Source: Earliella scabrosa
Lineage: Eukaryota > Basidiomycota > Agaricomycetes > Polyporales > Polyporaceae
NCBI GenBank assembly: GCA_022605405.1
Contig: JABYQQ010000002.1
Span: 2,294,001 to 2,358,000, forward strand
Direction of reading: 5' to 3'
DNA: 64,000 nucleotides
Shown here: positions 34,949-46,272 of the stretch, in pieces
How positions within the stretch are numbered: position 1 is the stretch's first letter
Layout: each line of letters opens with the position of its first letter
Notes under the pieces: generated by a model
Told to the model about the DNA's origin: nothing
Databases searched by the model: none
What the model saw: only the letters and a program-made list of their open reading frames with translations
Program-made: the position numbers and the translations under genes

Positions 34949-36449
34949 TCAACCCCACAATACTTGTAGCTCGTCCAACTGTTCGCCAAAGAAAAGCTGC
35001 AACTCCTCGAAGCTGGGCCGTTCATTAGGGTCCTCTCTTGTGCATCTCTTCAGCATATCTTGAAAGGCGACCTCCGTCTCCGAGAAGACCTTCCTGAAGG
35101 CTACGCCAAACGTATGAACCTCTGCAACCTCGATAGCTGCCGGAGTGTCCTTCCATCCCTCATAAGGGTACAGCCTGTGCCTAGTCGACGAGGGAGGAGC
35201 ATCTTCAGGATTGGGAAGCACATAGCGGAGTTTGCCGTTAGCCAAGAGCTCGACATGACAGCCTGCGCGTAGCTCGGGGGCGGCCGCCTCATCGTTGGCG
35301 CGACCTTGTTCAAAGTCGATGAGAATCGCGTTGTCCTCCGCGTCGATCACGACGTTGTCGAGCTTGATATCACCATGGTATGTGCGCGCAACGTGATGTA
35401 CGTGCTCGAGCGCGCTCGAGACGTGGTACGCCCATTTGCACCTCCGGGACAACTCCACCGCGCCGCGCTCTATGATATCTGCCAGGCATCCGCCAGGGCA
35501 GAACCTGACCGCGAACCCGCAGACTCGAGGACCGAGCTCGAACTCTCGCCAGATGTACGCGATGGGTGGTCCGATGAGATTCGGATGGGGAGGAATGGAA
35601 CTGAGGACGTGCATCTCGTGGAGTACTCCGTCTCCATGAGAGCGGCGGGAGGATGGGGATGCGATCATCGGCGCACTAGGGACACTTTGCGCCACTGCAA
35701 GAGTGTCCCCTGGGAGCAGAACGAGGGTGATGCCCCTCGTTCCGGTGTCGAAGATGTCCAGCACGGGAACGTTGTTGATTTTGTGAAGTGGGATGTTCTT
35801 GTCGTCGTAGGTCGATACTGGGGGTAGTAGTCGAAGCCATGCGGTTTCTGACTCCACGAGATCGGGAGGCAGTCCGACGTTAAGCTGGACAGAACCAGAG
35901 CGTGATGAGGAAGCCACGAACATAGGAATGTATGGTGCGCGTTGGATGGATTCGATAGGAAGAGCTGCCAGCGCAGCAAAGATCCGATCCTCGACGAAGC
36001 TCGCCAATGTGGTTCGGTACGCGCCCCTTGAGTCGGAGTCATAGACGTCGTCATCAACGTGCTCAACATTCCACCGAATGAGAACGTTCTCCGTTGCATC
36101 CGCATAGGTGGCGTTCTCCTCCAGGAGTATGTGCACCATCCTGCTCCTCACCAAGGACTGTGAAGCAGGATACGCGCATCGGATGAGTAGCACGATGAGA
36201 GGTTTCACGTCGTCCTCATACGAAGATTCGACAATGGTGAACTCGACTAACTCGGAGTCATAGCGTGTATCGTTCACTGAACCTTCAAAGGAGTCTGTCA
36301 GCACCGACTATGGGCTGAGATATAGCATGCTTACCTCGGAGGGATGAGCTGCAGAGAGACATGGAGTCGTGGCCTGGAATCTTGGAGTCACTGCGGGCAG
36401 AAGCTCGGATGACAGTGAGAGCGGACTCGGAGTCAGTGTCCTCCCCAGG
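34949..36449 (-). CDS. Protein kinase-like protein with altered catalytic motifs (5' end unresolved)
   Basis: Two exons are clear: 36335-36449 (contains EDTDSESALTVIRASARSD) and 34949 to about 36294. Three nearby acceptors (36295, 36289 and 36283 side) keep the same phase, so that intron is 40-54 bp. One or more upstream exons carrying the start codon were not resolved; they must end in phase 0 before an acceptor at about 36450. The C-terminal 250 residues are a protein kinase domain: HVLSSIPPHPNLIGPP, the catalytic loop YHGDIKLDNVVID (HGD instead of HRD) and LIDFEQG in place of DFG, ending in a helical TREDPNERPSF block. The Lys that anchors ATP is not obvious. It may be a weak kinase or pseudokinase of the expanded mushroom kinase group. 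Confidence 0.8.
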
Positions 36450-36954
36450 CTGATAATCGAGTCCGATGTTTTGTCACCATTTGCGTATGTGGGTGGGATG
36501 TTAAGATCACCGACAAGCATCCTAAGTGACTCATATCGGCCCTGCTCTTCTCTGGGACCCCCAAATCGTAGCCCGACTAACGGTCGAGCGCCCTAGGATT
36601 CGGGCGCACCGCCAAGCTGCCACCACGGGGGGCACCTGGGTGCCAGCCTCACTGTTGGCACCATTCGAAGTTGTTACACATTTGAGTATATCGCATGCGA
36701 CTGACCTCGCATACTCTTCTAAATGGTGCACACCTGCGCACAGTGCCCGTTCCTGGTCTCGTCAGCTGGAGCGTGGAATCGGAGGTTTGGTGGAGGTCGT
36801 GCGTGTTGAACGTTGAGGGCCGAGGCCCGGCCCGAAGGGTAACAGGCCTATATGAGGCAATCTTAGCGCCCATGATGACGACATCCGACAGTGCTGCACA
36901 TGTCGGAACGCTCAAGCTCTCTTCGTCTAGTATCTCCCAACGATTGCACTAACG
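36450..36954. other. Region between the kinase 5' end and CMC4
   Basis: About 500 bp between divergent genes. It should contain the missing first exon(s) of the kinase gene and both promoters. An open minus-strand frame at 36649-36915 is a candidate, but I could not join it in phase. Confidence 0.35.
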
Positions 36955-37323
36955 ATGTCTCGGGTAAGTGGTAGCTTGTGCCACTTGTTTTCTACTGAGT
37001 GTGTAAGAAAACAGAACGCTACAGAACCGCCGTGTCAGGCCGAAGGTGAGTCTCACCAAGAGGGTACTAGGGCCATCATCCCCAGTCGACTCATACCACC
37101 CTCGAACGCGGCGTCGACCGGACCGTTAACAGCCTGCACACTCCAGTCGTGTCTGAACAAGCACACGTATAACCCGGAGAAGTGCGACGAGCACCTGCGA
37201 AAGCTGTACAAGTGCTGCTGGAACATGTACCGGGAGACGGATGGGAAGGGCGAGTCTACGGCGTGCCCGATGGAGAGCGTTGTGCGGAGGTGGCTGAAGA
37301 ACCACGGTGAACGCGTCTCATAG
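36955..37323 (+). CDS. CMC4: Mitochondrial CX9C-motif protein
   Basis: Three exons (36955-36963, 37015-37045 and 37133-37323) join in phase to 76 residues, the usual size for this family. The first coding exon is only nine bases (Met-Ser-Arg). The protein shows EPPCQAEACTLQSCLNKHTY, then C31-X9-C41 followed directly by C42, and a final CP near residue 59. This is the CMC4 arrangement of helix-forming cysteine motifs oxidised by the Mia40 pathway in the mitochondrial intermembrane space. Family members are small, soluble and linked to respiratory-chain assembly; the precise role is unsettled. It is divergently placed to the kinase gene. Confidence 0.92.
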   Translation: MSRVSGSLCHLFSTECVRKQNATEPPCQAEGESHQEGTRAIIPSRLIPPSNAASTGPLTACTLQSCLNKHTYNPEKCDEHLRKLYKCCWNMYRETDGKGESTACPMESVVRRWLKNHGERVS

Positions 37324-37956
37324 CCCAACCGGGGCGCCTCTTGGAAGGGCATATGGGCCCGCGGCCGTCCACGCCCGATCGTACTGTAAGCAGACATGCT
37401 CGACATCATGTTGGTTCAAGTTGGACATGGCAGTTGACTAGATCTTGTTCTGCTGCTCTAGATTCGTTAGAACTAGTTGCTGTCTTCCGGACGCGCATCA
37501 ATGAATACTTACAAAACCCACCTACACCTGATGGGCCTTCAATGCTTCACGCGCAGGGCACATCGACGCGAGGACTGCTCAAGAACTTAACACCATGCCT
37601 TAGATACAAAACGACGAGATAGCTATGTACAAACGAGCTGACAACAAGGAGACGGCTGAGGAAGTACAGCGACAACAGACACAAAAGCGCGACACAGACA
37701 GATCCGAACATTTGTACAGACGGAACAGCGCGAGGACACTATAGACAACAGATGCGATCAGACGACATTGTTCAAGGACAGAGTACGACACCAATGCGAC
37801 CCATGCGACCGAGCCGGAAACATACAAAGCTAAAGGTACAGCGCGATCATCGTCAACCGGAGACACGGACCAACCGAGAACATCGAGGACATATCAAGAA
37901 ATGGACAGAAAGACAAGAAAACGACACCTTCCAAGACCCCATGCTTGACCCGCCAC
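37324..37956. other. Region between convergent 3' ends
   Basis: About 630 bp between the stops of CMC4 (plus) and the WG/GW-rich gene (minus). It is AC-rich on the plus strand in the right half. A GTGAGT overlaps the stop of the WG/GW-rich gene, so an additional 3' exon cannot be fully excluded. Confidence 0.4.
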
Positions 37957-40328
37957 TCACCAGATTCCCGCAGAGACATTCCCCCAGGACGCCGAGCTCC
38001 CAGCGACGGACCGCACATCGAACTCGTCGACCTCATCCTGCGTCTTCGCCTTCGTCTTCGACCGCGCGCCCTTGCCCTTCCCCGCCTGGCGCACCGCCTC
38101 CGAGCTCCCCCATGGTCCGTCCGACCCCGTGCCCCAGCCTGTCGCCGACCGACCCGACACCGACTGCGCATCCTGATTATCCTCGCCGTTGGTTCCATCG
38201 CCGGTCGCACCTGGGCCGCCGGCAGAACGCGCGCTGACGCTCCAGCTGTCGTTGTTACGCAGGACAGACGATGCGGACACGGATGGGGCGCGGCCCCAAG
38301 TGCCCCACGCTTTCGGCGCGGACGCACCATTCGTGTTGATGGTCGCCCCAGTGTTGCTCGGAGGGGCGCGTGCCCCGCCCGACGGGCCCCATGGACCCGC
38401 GGACGCTGCATCCCATACACCAGAGCTCGTCTCGGACCGCGCGTCGTCGACGTCGATGTCCTGTGGCTGCGCGGGAGTGGGTGTGGTGCGGCCCGACGCC
38501 GGGTCGGAGGACGCACCCCGTCGGAGATGCCCGGGGAGCGAGCGCGGGACCCCAGCAGAAGCGGGTGCAGCCGCGCCAAGGCGGAGGTGCGCAGGGGGCG
38601 CGCGGGCTGTGGCGGGCGTGCTGCCACCGTTGGAGGAGGGCGCGTCCTTGAAGAACGAGCCCTTCTTGTCGGTCTTCTTGTTGCGCCTAGCGAGCGCCGC
38701 CTCGCGTTCCTTCTTGCGCTCTTCCTCGCGCTCCCTGCGCTTCTGGTCTCGCAACTGCGCCGCGTATACTTTGCAGATGCCCTTCTTGCACACGACGTTA
38801 TGAATGCGGCACAGCTCTGGTTCCTTCTCCGCCGCCTTGACGAGGGCGCGATCGTCGTCTTCGTCGGACTCGGGGTCGTCTTGCGGCTCGTAGTCGCCCC
38901 AAAGGGATTCCTCCACCTTCACGCCGTTGGAAACAGCGTAGTCGGCCGGTGGCGCGTCCCAAAGCGAGTCCGACTGGGGATCGCCGGTGACGGATGCATC
39001 ATCAGCAACACTGAAGTACACATCGTCCTCTCCAAAGTCTTCGTCGCCGTCCAGGGTCAGCGCCGCCAGCGCGTCCTCAACGTTGTCTTTGACAAGAACG
39101 ATACGCCCGATGGGTTCGCTCGTCGTTGGGGTGAGGGGTCCGTCGCTGCTCGAAGTGCTCGAACCGGACGGCGCTTCCAATGGGGATAGAGAGCGCGTAG
39201 AAGGGGCCCTGGACCAGGCGTTCTTGTGCCCACCGCTAGAAGAGTTTGACGAGTTTGACGAGGTTGACGAAGCGGAGGACTGTGCCCTCATGATGCCAGG
39301 TGGGAGCCCCGAGGGAGATAGAAGGCCATTGGTGGCCATTCGCCCTGAAGGGCATACAGTCAGTAAAATTCACGGAGTTTACAGAGAACGTCGTACTTAC
39401 ACGCTTGACGGGGGATGGGCTGCACCGTAGGGGTGGACTGGCCAGATTGAGCTCGCGTAACTGGGCTGGAGTTTGGCGCAGAAGTACCGTTGAGCGATTC
39501 TCGCGGTGTTCCTCTCACCCAACCTCTGGCCGGGCGAAGAGCATCTTGGCGCCGTTTCCACTCCTGCCACTCTAGCGTTCCCACTAGCTCAACTCGTCAA
39601 CCGCTGGAGACCGCGAAGCACCACTCCAGCACTCACCGACTGGTGCAGGCTCGGGAGGGGGCGGTGGCGGGAAATTCGCGTTGGGGAGAGGCCGACAGAG
39701 ATCGTTCTGTATTACATTTCCGATCTTGGGTATGTCGCACCAGTAGGTCTCCGGGTACGGGCTCACGAACTTGGCGGACCTAGAAGGTAGTTAGAATCAA
39801 TCGCATGCTCAGGATCCGGTAACGAGTCTTACGGTCGTGCAACCCAGTCGTCCTTTACATCAACCCGTTTCCAGCCTGTGACCAGCTTCATATTACCCGG
39901 CCGAGAAGCTCGAAGAGAGTTTCTCACCATTCTTCTGAACGATCCTGTCGGAGTTGTACGTGCAGTAGAACACCTTTGAGACATGATGGCCTTCGCTCCC
40001 AGGGTCCGCGAGGAACGCCGACCACTTGTGAGCTCCCAGGATTTTCCCAAAGTCGGGCATGGACCCGTCGATTTCCAGAATGATACTCCCTGGGGACTGA
40101 TACAGGCAGTAGATGAACACATACCCAATACATCTCGGCCGCTCAACCTACAGTCGGCTTATAGTAGAACACGCGCAGGTGGTGGGGTCCTATGCATGCC
40201 GCGACCCACTGCGCGAAGAGCTTGCGATGGGCATGAAACTCCATGTTGGGGCGGGATGGGAATGGATGGACGACAGTGAGATACTTGGCACCGTCATCGA
40301 TGGGCGGGGTCGCGGCGCGTTTGGGCAT
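37957..40328 (-). CDS. Divergent paralogue A: new N-domain, CHCC motif and WG/GW-rich tail
   Basis: Six exons join in phase to 700 residues: 40152-40328, 39928-40096, 39833-39875, 39637-39779, 39401-39583 and 37957-39344. The N-terminal 130 residues (LTVVHPFPSRP, FAQWVAACIG, LRVFYYKP, IILEIDG, ILGAHKW, WKRVDVKDDW) align with paralogue B at 41692-44124. At C417, H420, C424 and C429 is a CX2HX3CX4C motif (CRIHNVVCKKGIC), also in B, followed by a basic helix. From residue 549 to the last residue, W700, the tail is Ser/Gly/Ala-rich with repeated tryptophans next to glycine (GPWG, AWGTWG, TGWG, GPWG, SWG). Such WG/GW tails bind Argonaute in RNA-silencing factors. I recognise no named family. Role in RNA regulation is inference. 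Confidence 0.82.
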
Positions 40329-41691
40329 GATTTCGACGGGTTTCTACGCGCTGTCTAGCGCTGCAGGGAGTAGGTGATGACGGTGAGAGGGAAAGGAAGG
40401 AGATGGGGCGCGAACGGGGCGTGAAGGAGGCAAGAAGGAGGGTCACATAGTCTACTGATCATAACCCGAAATGACAGGTAAGTTGCTGCGATAAGCCACG
40501 TTGAGAACTGATTGATAGCCGATATAGCAGGGAATAGAAGCTACTTACCTCTGTCCAGTAAACTCTCTTGTCCCTTTCCTCCCCTGCAGCGTAGCTTGTC
40601 CCAAGGCAACGACGTGCTGTTAGGATAGCCCATCTGTTCGCCGTTCTCTTCAAAACTTCAACTTCGTTCGCCACTGCGCCAGGACGCTCCTCGCATCGCC
40701 CATAAAGTCCTTTTAGTCAACAAGCGACCACGTCTTACCGCAGCAACACATGTATGGTTGCCTGGGAATGCTTGGAAGAGACACGGAATACTGTCGATGT
40801 GGAAAAAGGAGCAGTGTCCTGCAGCACTGGTGGGTTCTCCTTCTACTAGCACCGAAGCATGCCCTCGTGATGAGTCGTGACAGTCGGAATGAAGTTGAGG
40901 CTCCTGAATATGTCGCGTACGTTCACGTCAGTACGTGTGCCACTTTGCTCACCTGATGAGGAGACGTCTCCGCTCAAGCACGCGGCGAATATCTCTGGGT
41001 TCGTGAACCTGGCGGTGGATGCGTCAGGAATTGTCGGATGGACATCCTTGTCATAAGCGGGCGGGCGCAGGCCTCGGCATGAGACGCTGTGAGACTGGAG
41101 CATGCAGACACAGAGTCCAGTCCATCCCGTCGCATGGATTCTGCAGGATACGCAAGCCGCTGTGGATCATCTTCGACTGTCGGTGGCATGCTGCCTCAGA
41201 TTAGACCGTTCGAACTGCGCGCTGCTCTGTACATGCGCCACCCACGCATACTAAGTCAGTCCTCCAGTCACTACTGTACATGTCCTTCAGCAGCAAGCTA
41301 ACAATATGAGACGAGGCTCAACCTTGTGGGCGACGCGCCTGTTGCACCAGGAGTCATTCGTGGACATGAATGGCTCAGAAGATGGTCTAGCTGCGATGTG
41401 TCCGGACCATAATGCGCCAACTCCTCATGAACGCGCTTAAGGGCTTCTTCAGTGCCACCGACCAACTGACAAAGGCCCGTGCTTGGTCCGCTTTGATCAC
41501 TCATGTTCTTTTGCTGCAGGGCTTGTCCGCAAGGGCTGCTGTTGCTTTGCTGCGACCAAAGGCTGCGCCACCCGGCATGTTCGCCATGCGGGCCCTATAG
41601 TGCTGCTGCACGAGTATAACAAGACCCCCACTGTCTCCTGTGTCCCTCACCCTCTGTGAGTATTGACCTCATTGTCTTGATCGCGCACGTT
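40329..41691. other. Shared upstream region of paralogues A and B
   Basis: 1363 bp between the two divergent start codons. It should contain both promoters. Short frames exist on both strands but none looks coding. Confidence 0.45.
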
Positions 41692-44124
41692 ATGCCTCAA
41701 CGTCCAGCCACGCCACCTTCCCCCGACGATTCCTTGTTCCTCACAGTCGTGAACCCCTACCCAGCTCAGCCATATCAGAACTATGAGGATAGCAAGTCCT
41801 TTGCCCGTTGGATTGCATGCATCGTCGGCGAGAAGAATCTTCGGTCGTACTACCACAAGCCATCTGTACGTGTGATCATTTCCTCTCAACGGAGCATACG
41901 GCTGACATACTAGATCATCAGTCCCCTAACGCAGTCATCATCGAGCTCACCGATGAGTACACTAATCTCCGCCGTGTTCTCGGCGCTCACCGCTGGCACG
42001 ACATCCTCCAAGATTCCACCGAAGTCCCAAATGAAGTCTCTTCCATCTTTCCATGCACGATGACGACCACCCGCTCTATCGAGAAGAGACTGTGGCTCCG
42101 CTGCGATGTAGAAGAGTCCTGGTTCAAGCGGTGGTCCCCGGCCACAGATCCGTGAGTAGTGTCGTACCCCATCCCAACTACAGCGTGCTCACGTAACGCG
42201 CTCCTACCGCAGCGCAATCGTGCACCCCTACCCTCCCTCGCAGTTCTGCCGTCCGCCTCCCGCAGACGTGACAAATCTCCCCCTCTGCCGCTCGCTCCCG
42301 GAGAACCTCTTCCGCGAGCCTACACTCACACCTGCTACAACACCTCAAGCCTGCACCAAGCGCGTGCGCGGCGCCACCTCTTCCGACAGCGACAGCGAGG
42401 CTAAATCCTCTGCAGACGAGCTCCTCACCCCTTCTTGTCTTGACCTAGTCCTAGACTTCGACCCCGATTTCCCGTCCTCGCATTCGCAGCTCACTCCCTT
42501 CGTACCGGCGATCCATGGCGCGGACGCGCCCAGAGGCTCTTCGATCACCGTCATAACCTCCTCTTCCCCTCCTCCTTACTCCTCTGAAGACGGGAACCCC
42601 AACGTCACCGCAGTCTCGGACACAGTAGAGTCCTCGCTGTGGACACGCTACGACGAACAAGAGAATGGCAACGCGAAAGCGGAGCCGTGCGAGGTGCACG
42701 GTCTGCTCTGCTCGAGCGGAATTTGCAAGCTCCGCGCGCAGCGTACACGTGCCGCAAGGCTCGAGGAACGCAAGAAACAGCACCAGCAAGAGCGCGAGGA
42801 GCAGAAGCTCGCGCGAGCAAGGACGCGCGACAGACTCCTTGCTGGCTCAGACGCAAACACCAGATTGCGACGTGTAGGGGCGACCGGGCCGGGAGCTCCG
42901 ATTGGGAGGACGCCCCCTGCACACATCGCGCGCCCCCAGCCTCCGAAGGGCGACGTCGACTCTCCGAGTCCGAGCCGTGACATTCCCCCAAGGGAGTCTG
43001 ATTTGCAGCAAGGAGGTCACGGTCGAGGCGAAGACCGTCTCTCGCGCCTCCGCCCGGATATCAAGGTCATCCCTGGAAAGTGCAACCCTGCCACTACCGC
43101 CCACACTCCGGCTCCGGTCGCTTCGCGTCCCGCACTTCCCCCACACCTTCGTACGTCCAACACGCAGACCACTGGACACGCTCCACAACCACCTTTGTCC
43201 GCATCTACAACAGCATCTGTGCCAAAGACGGAGGGGCGCGGCCACGGCGAGGACCGCGCCTCGCGTCTGCGGCCCGATATCAAGGTCATCTCCAGGATGG
43301 TCCAGCACAACCTGAACGGCAGACCACCTTCGCGTGCGAGCTATTCGTCTGCTGTGTCGGGATCCACCCGTGCGCCGCGTCCTGGTCAGAGCGGCGCGAG
43401 ATGCACACCACCTCAGTCCGAACCGGGCTCTGGGTCGGACGACGGTCGATCCTACGTTGCGCGCCGTCACGACGCATCTCGCAAGTCCTCGCGCTCTCCA
43501 TCTTTGTCTGTATCCACCGCATCCTCGGCTAGCGACTCGTCTTCATCGTCCGCGTCCTCGTCCAAACGGACCTCTCCGTCTCATGCCAACACCCGTTCCA
43601 AGGCGGGAACCAGGTTCACCTCGCCGCACACACCGTCTCCCCGCGACGCCGTGTTCGATGTCTCCGTCAACACGAACACGAACACAATCGCGGAACCTGC
43701 GTGGCACATGTATGCGAAGATCCCTCCGTGCGGTGAATCCGACGACGACGCGCTGTCCGTTGTCACAGCTGCGACAAACGACGCGTTCTGCAACCCGTGG
43801 AAGCACGTGCGGTCCGTGCAGCCTTCTGCGCCGCACTGGGCCGCTGAGTCCGCCCAGGACGACCCTCTCGTGCATGTCTGTCGAGATGACGCGTCCATGG
43901 GACACTCGAAGGTGGCTGATCGAGATGGCTCCGATACTGCACCCGATGGATATCATCACCAGCCCAAGGACGACGAGGGCCGACCTGGGCAAGAACGGGA
44001 ATACGATACGGACGAGGACTTCCCAAACTTCAAGTGTGTCCGGCTGGTCGACGACGGCTATGGAGGCAATTCGGACGACGACGATGCGTCCGTCGTGAGT
44101 GAATATACCGACGAGATTTTCTGA
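41692..44124 (+). CDS. Divergent paralogue B: new N-domain and CHCC motif
   Basis: Three exons (41692-41865, 41922-42151 and 42213-44124) join in phase to 771 residues. The N-terminus parallels A: MPQRPATPP against MPKRAATPP, FLTVVNPYP, FARWIACIVG, LRSYYHKPS, VIIELTDE, VLGAHRW and WLRCDVEESW. The CX2HX3CX4C motif is at C294, H297, C301 and C306 (CEVHGLLCSSGIC), followed by an Arg/Glu/Gln helix and PPAH. It has a tandem 16-residue block (GEDRLSRLRPDIKVIP at about 409 and GEDRASRLRPDIKVIS at about 481) that A lacks. The tail is Ser- and acid-rich with few WG pairs. Three of A's introns are missing, including one inside an otherwise perfectly aligned stretch. Function unknown; the shared motif suggests zinc binding. 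Confidence 0.85.
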
Positions 44125-44946
44125 ACAACATGCCGCCCTAATCACCGTATGTAGTGCATGAGCTAGTCTAAAGCACGTAATGCAGGCCTGTATGTTCCTC
44201 GTATGGTTTCGCAATGCACCGTAGATTTTTACCGCTACCGGAGTCGTCCTTTGGACGGTCCACGTCCATCTCTGCGAGCGAGGACCTGCCTACTTCTCCC
44301 GAGGCACGGAGTATCCCACCCCAAGCACCGCAGGTGCGCGATCGCCTAGCGTGTGCAAATGCAGAAGACCGCAGGAGTGATCTGCCCGATGAGAGCGATC
44401 TGGTCGCGATGAGTTCATCCGTGCATTGCATTGGAATGTCGAGATCGAGTGAGTATCTGATTTCAACTAATGAGTGTGTTGAGCGTATATGCGCAAAGAA
44501 ATAACCACGTACAGTTGAGCTTTTTGTTGAAACTTGAGATTGTCGGGAATTGGGTTGGATCACGTCTCGTCCACGTTGAAGACATTGAGGGGGACAGTGA
44601 GAACCACCGGCGTACGGCGTACAGCTGGCATGTCACAGAAGAAACCACTAAATAGGTAGATATACCTGAATGCAATCGGGACTGTCAACTCTAGATCGGA
44701 TTCGGAGAGCCCGTTCCGAGCATCGCACAGGGATTGTCTAGAGGTGAGGATACGTACGTTAAGGATACACTATAGTATAACATCGACGAGGAAAACAGGC
44801 ACCGCTCAGTTAGCCAATAGCGCGAAAGCAAGCAAAGATAGATAGCAAGCGTTGAACTGAAAACAGTCACGCCGATTCTGAGCGTGAGGTACAAGTGGAT
44901 GCAGAGGACGTGCTCACCTCAAAAACATCAGCCCACGGAGGCGACT
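44125..44946. other. Region between convergent 3' ends
   Basis: About 820 bp between paralogue B (plus) and the second kinase (minus). Open frames at 44214-44504 (plus) and 44168-44563 (minus) overlap each other and have no recognisable features. Confidence 0.4.
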
Positions 44947-46272
44947 TCACCCTCCTGTCAACATGTTCCGAAATGCCGCAACTGTGTCGTTCAGCATCCG
45001 CTCTATCGGCTGCTCTGACATGGCCGCTAGTCGATAATGATAGTACCCTTTTTGGCCGGCCTTCGCAGTCTGCCAGTGAGCGATGATGTCCTCAGGGGGC
45101 GGTCGCTTTCTCGGGTCCTCTTGCTTCATCATGTCAATCAAGGAATAGAGAAACCCGACATTCTTGTACTTCTGTAGGAAACGTGAGTGATACGAGTCAT
45201 TCCTCCGCTATGACGCCCACCTGTTGGAATTCCTGGTCGTAGACATTTCCTAGAGAGTAAATGTCGACCTTGAAGGCGTCGTAGGGAACATCATCGGACA
45301 ACTCTGGGACATCTCTATCCCGTCCGATGTCTCCAACTACGTAGGGTGAAGTACCGGGCGGAAAGTGTGTGGAGAGACCGAAGTCGATGTAGTAGTATCG
45401 AACAGGATTGTGGGCCCTTGATAGCGGCGTCACTGGATATAAACTGTCCGGAGTGAAGTCTTGCTGGACCGGATGGTATCCTTTGGGATAGAGCGGCCGC
45501 GCGTCCATCATGATGTTCGGAACGGATATATCGCTGCATGCATATTAGCAGACGGGATCAAAGATATTGTAAGAGTACCAAACCGATGTGCAACTCGATG
45601 CCGATGCATGAACGCCAGGCCCTTCGCGAAGGAAAGTATGAGAACTCTCCTAGTGTTCAGAGCAGTACCTAATCCTCGTACCTCGAGCGTTTGGTCCACA
45701 AAGTCTATAACATCGCCGATCGTCCCAAGCTCCGGACTATTGTAGTCTCTAAGAAAGGGCATGACGAGTAGGGACCGCTTGAGATCGATAGGATCTGCAA
45801 GGACATGGAGAACAGGTACGCAATGGTTGCGGGAGTCGTGGATAGATGTTAGGAACTGAGCGATCTCAATCTCTCCCGAGTGCTTTTCAACCGTTTTGAT
45901 GGCTACCAGTGCACCGTCGCGAAGCTGTCTGGCATCTATGATACCCCAACTCTGTCGATGTGTGAAGATGCTATCAATTGTATGAAGGACGTGGGGTCCG
46001 GATTGGCCTACTATTGACATGATGGAGTCCTCGCACGACAAAGGACTCAGGGCAGTGCCTAGCCAGGAAGGTTTCCATGAAGGAGAGTATCGTGGCCTGA
46101 GAAGGTAACCATTTCGCTGCAGATGCAGATAGCGTTCTTCCCAGAAGCGTTCGGCCGGACTGAGATCATGTGCGCCTAATTGAGTAGCTCGAGCGCGGCG
46201 TGCTGCGGCTTCAAGTTCGTCACTGGATACAGCATCTTGAGGTAGCCGTTTCCGGTCAACGGGGGAGAACAT
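44947..46272 (-). CDS. Protein kinase-like protein
   Basis: Three exons (45584-46272, 45221-45533 and 44947-45171) join in phase to 408 residues. The start is the ATG giving MFSPVDRKRLPQD; the frame is open upstream but unremarkable. Kinase features in order are LVAIKTVEKHSGEIEIAQFL (probable ATP-anchoring Lys), the catalytic loop VAHRDISVPNIMMD rebuilt across the first intron, YIDFGLST (metal-binding DFG), VDIYSLGNVYD, and the C-lobe MMKQEDPRKRPP. Unlike the kinase at 34949-36449, all key catalytic residues are present, so it should be active. The N-terminal 100 residues match nothing I know (ERFWEERYLHLQRNGY). It belongs to the expanded fungal kinase repertoire; substrate unknown. A MITE lies about 215 bp upstream. 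Confidence 0.88.
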
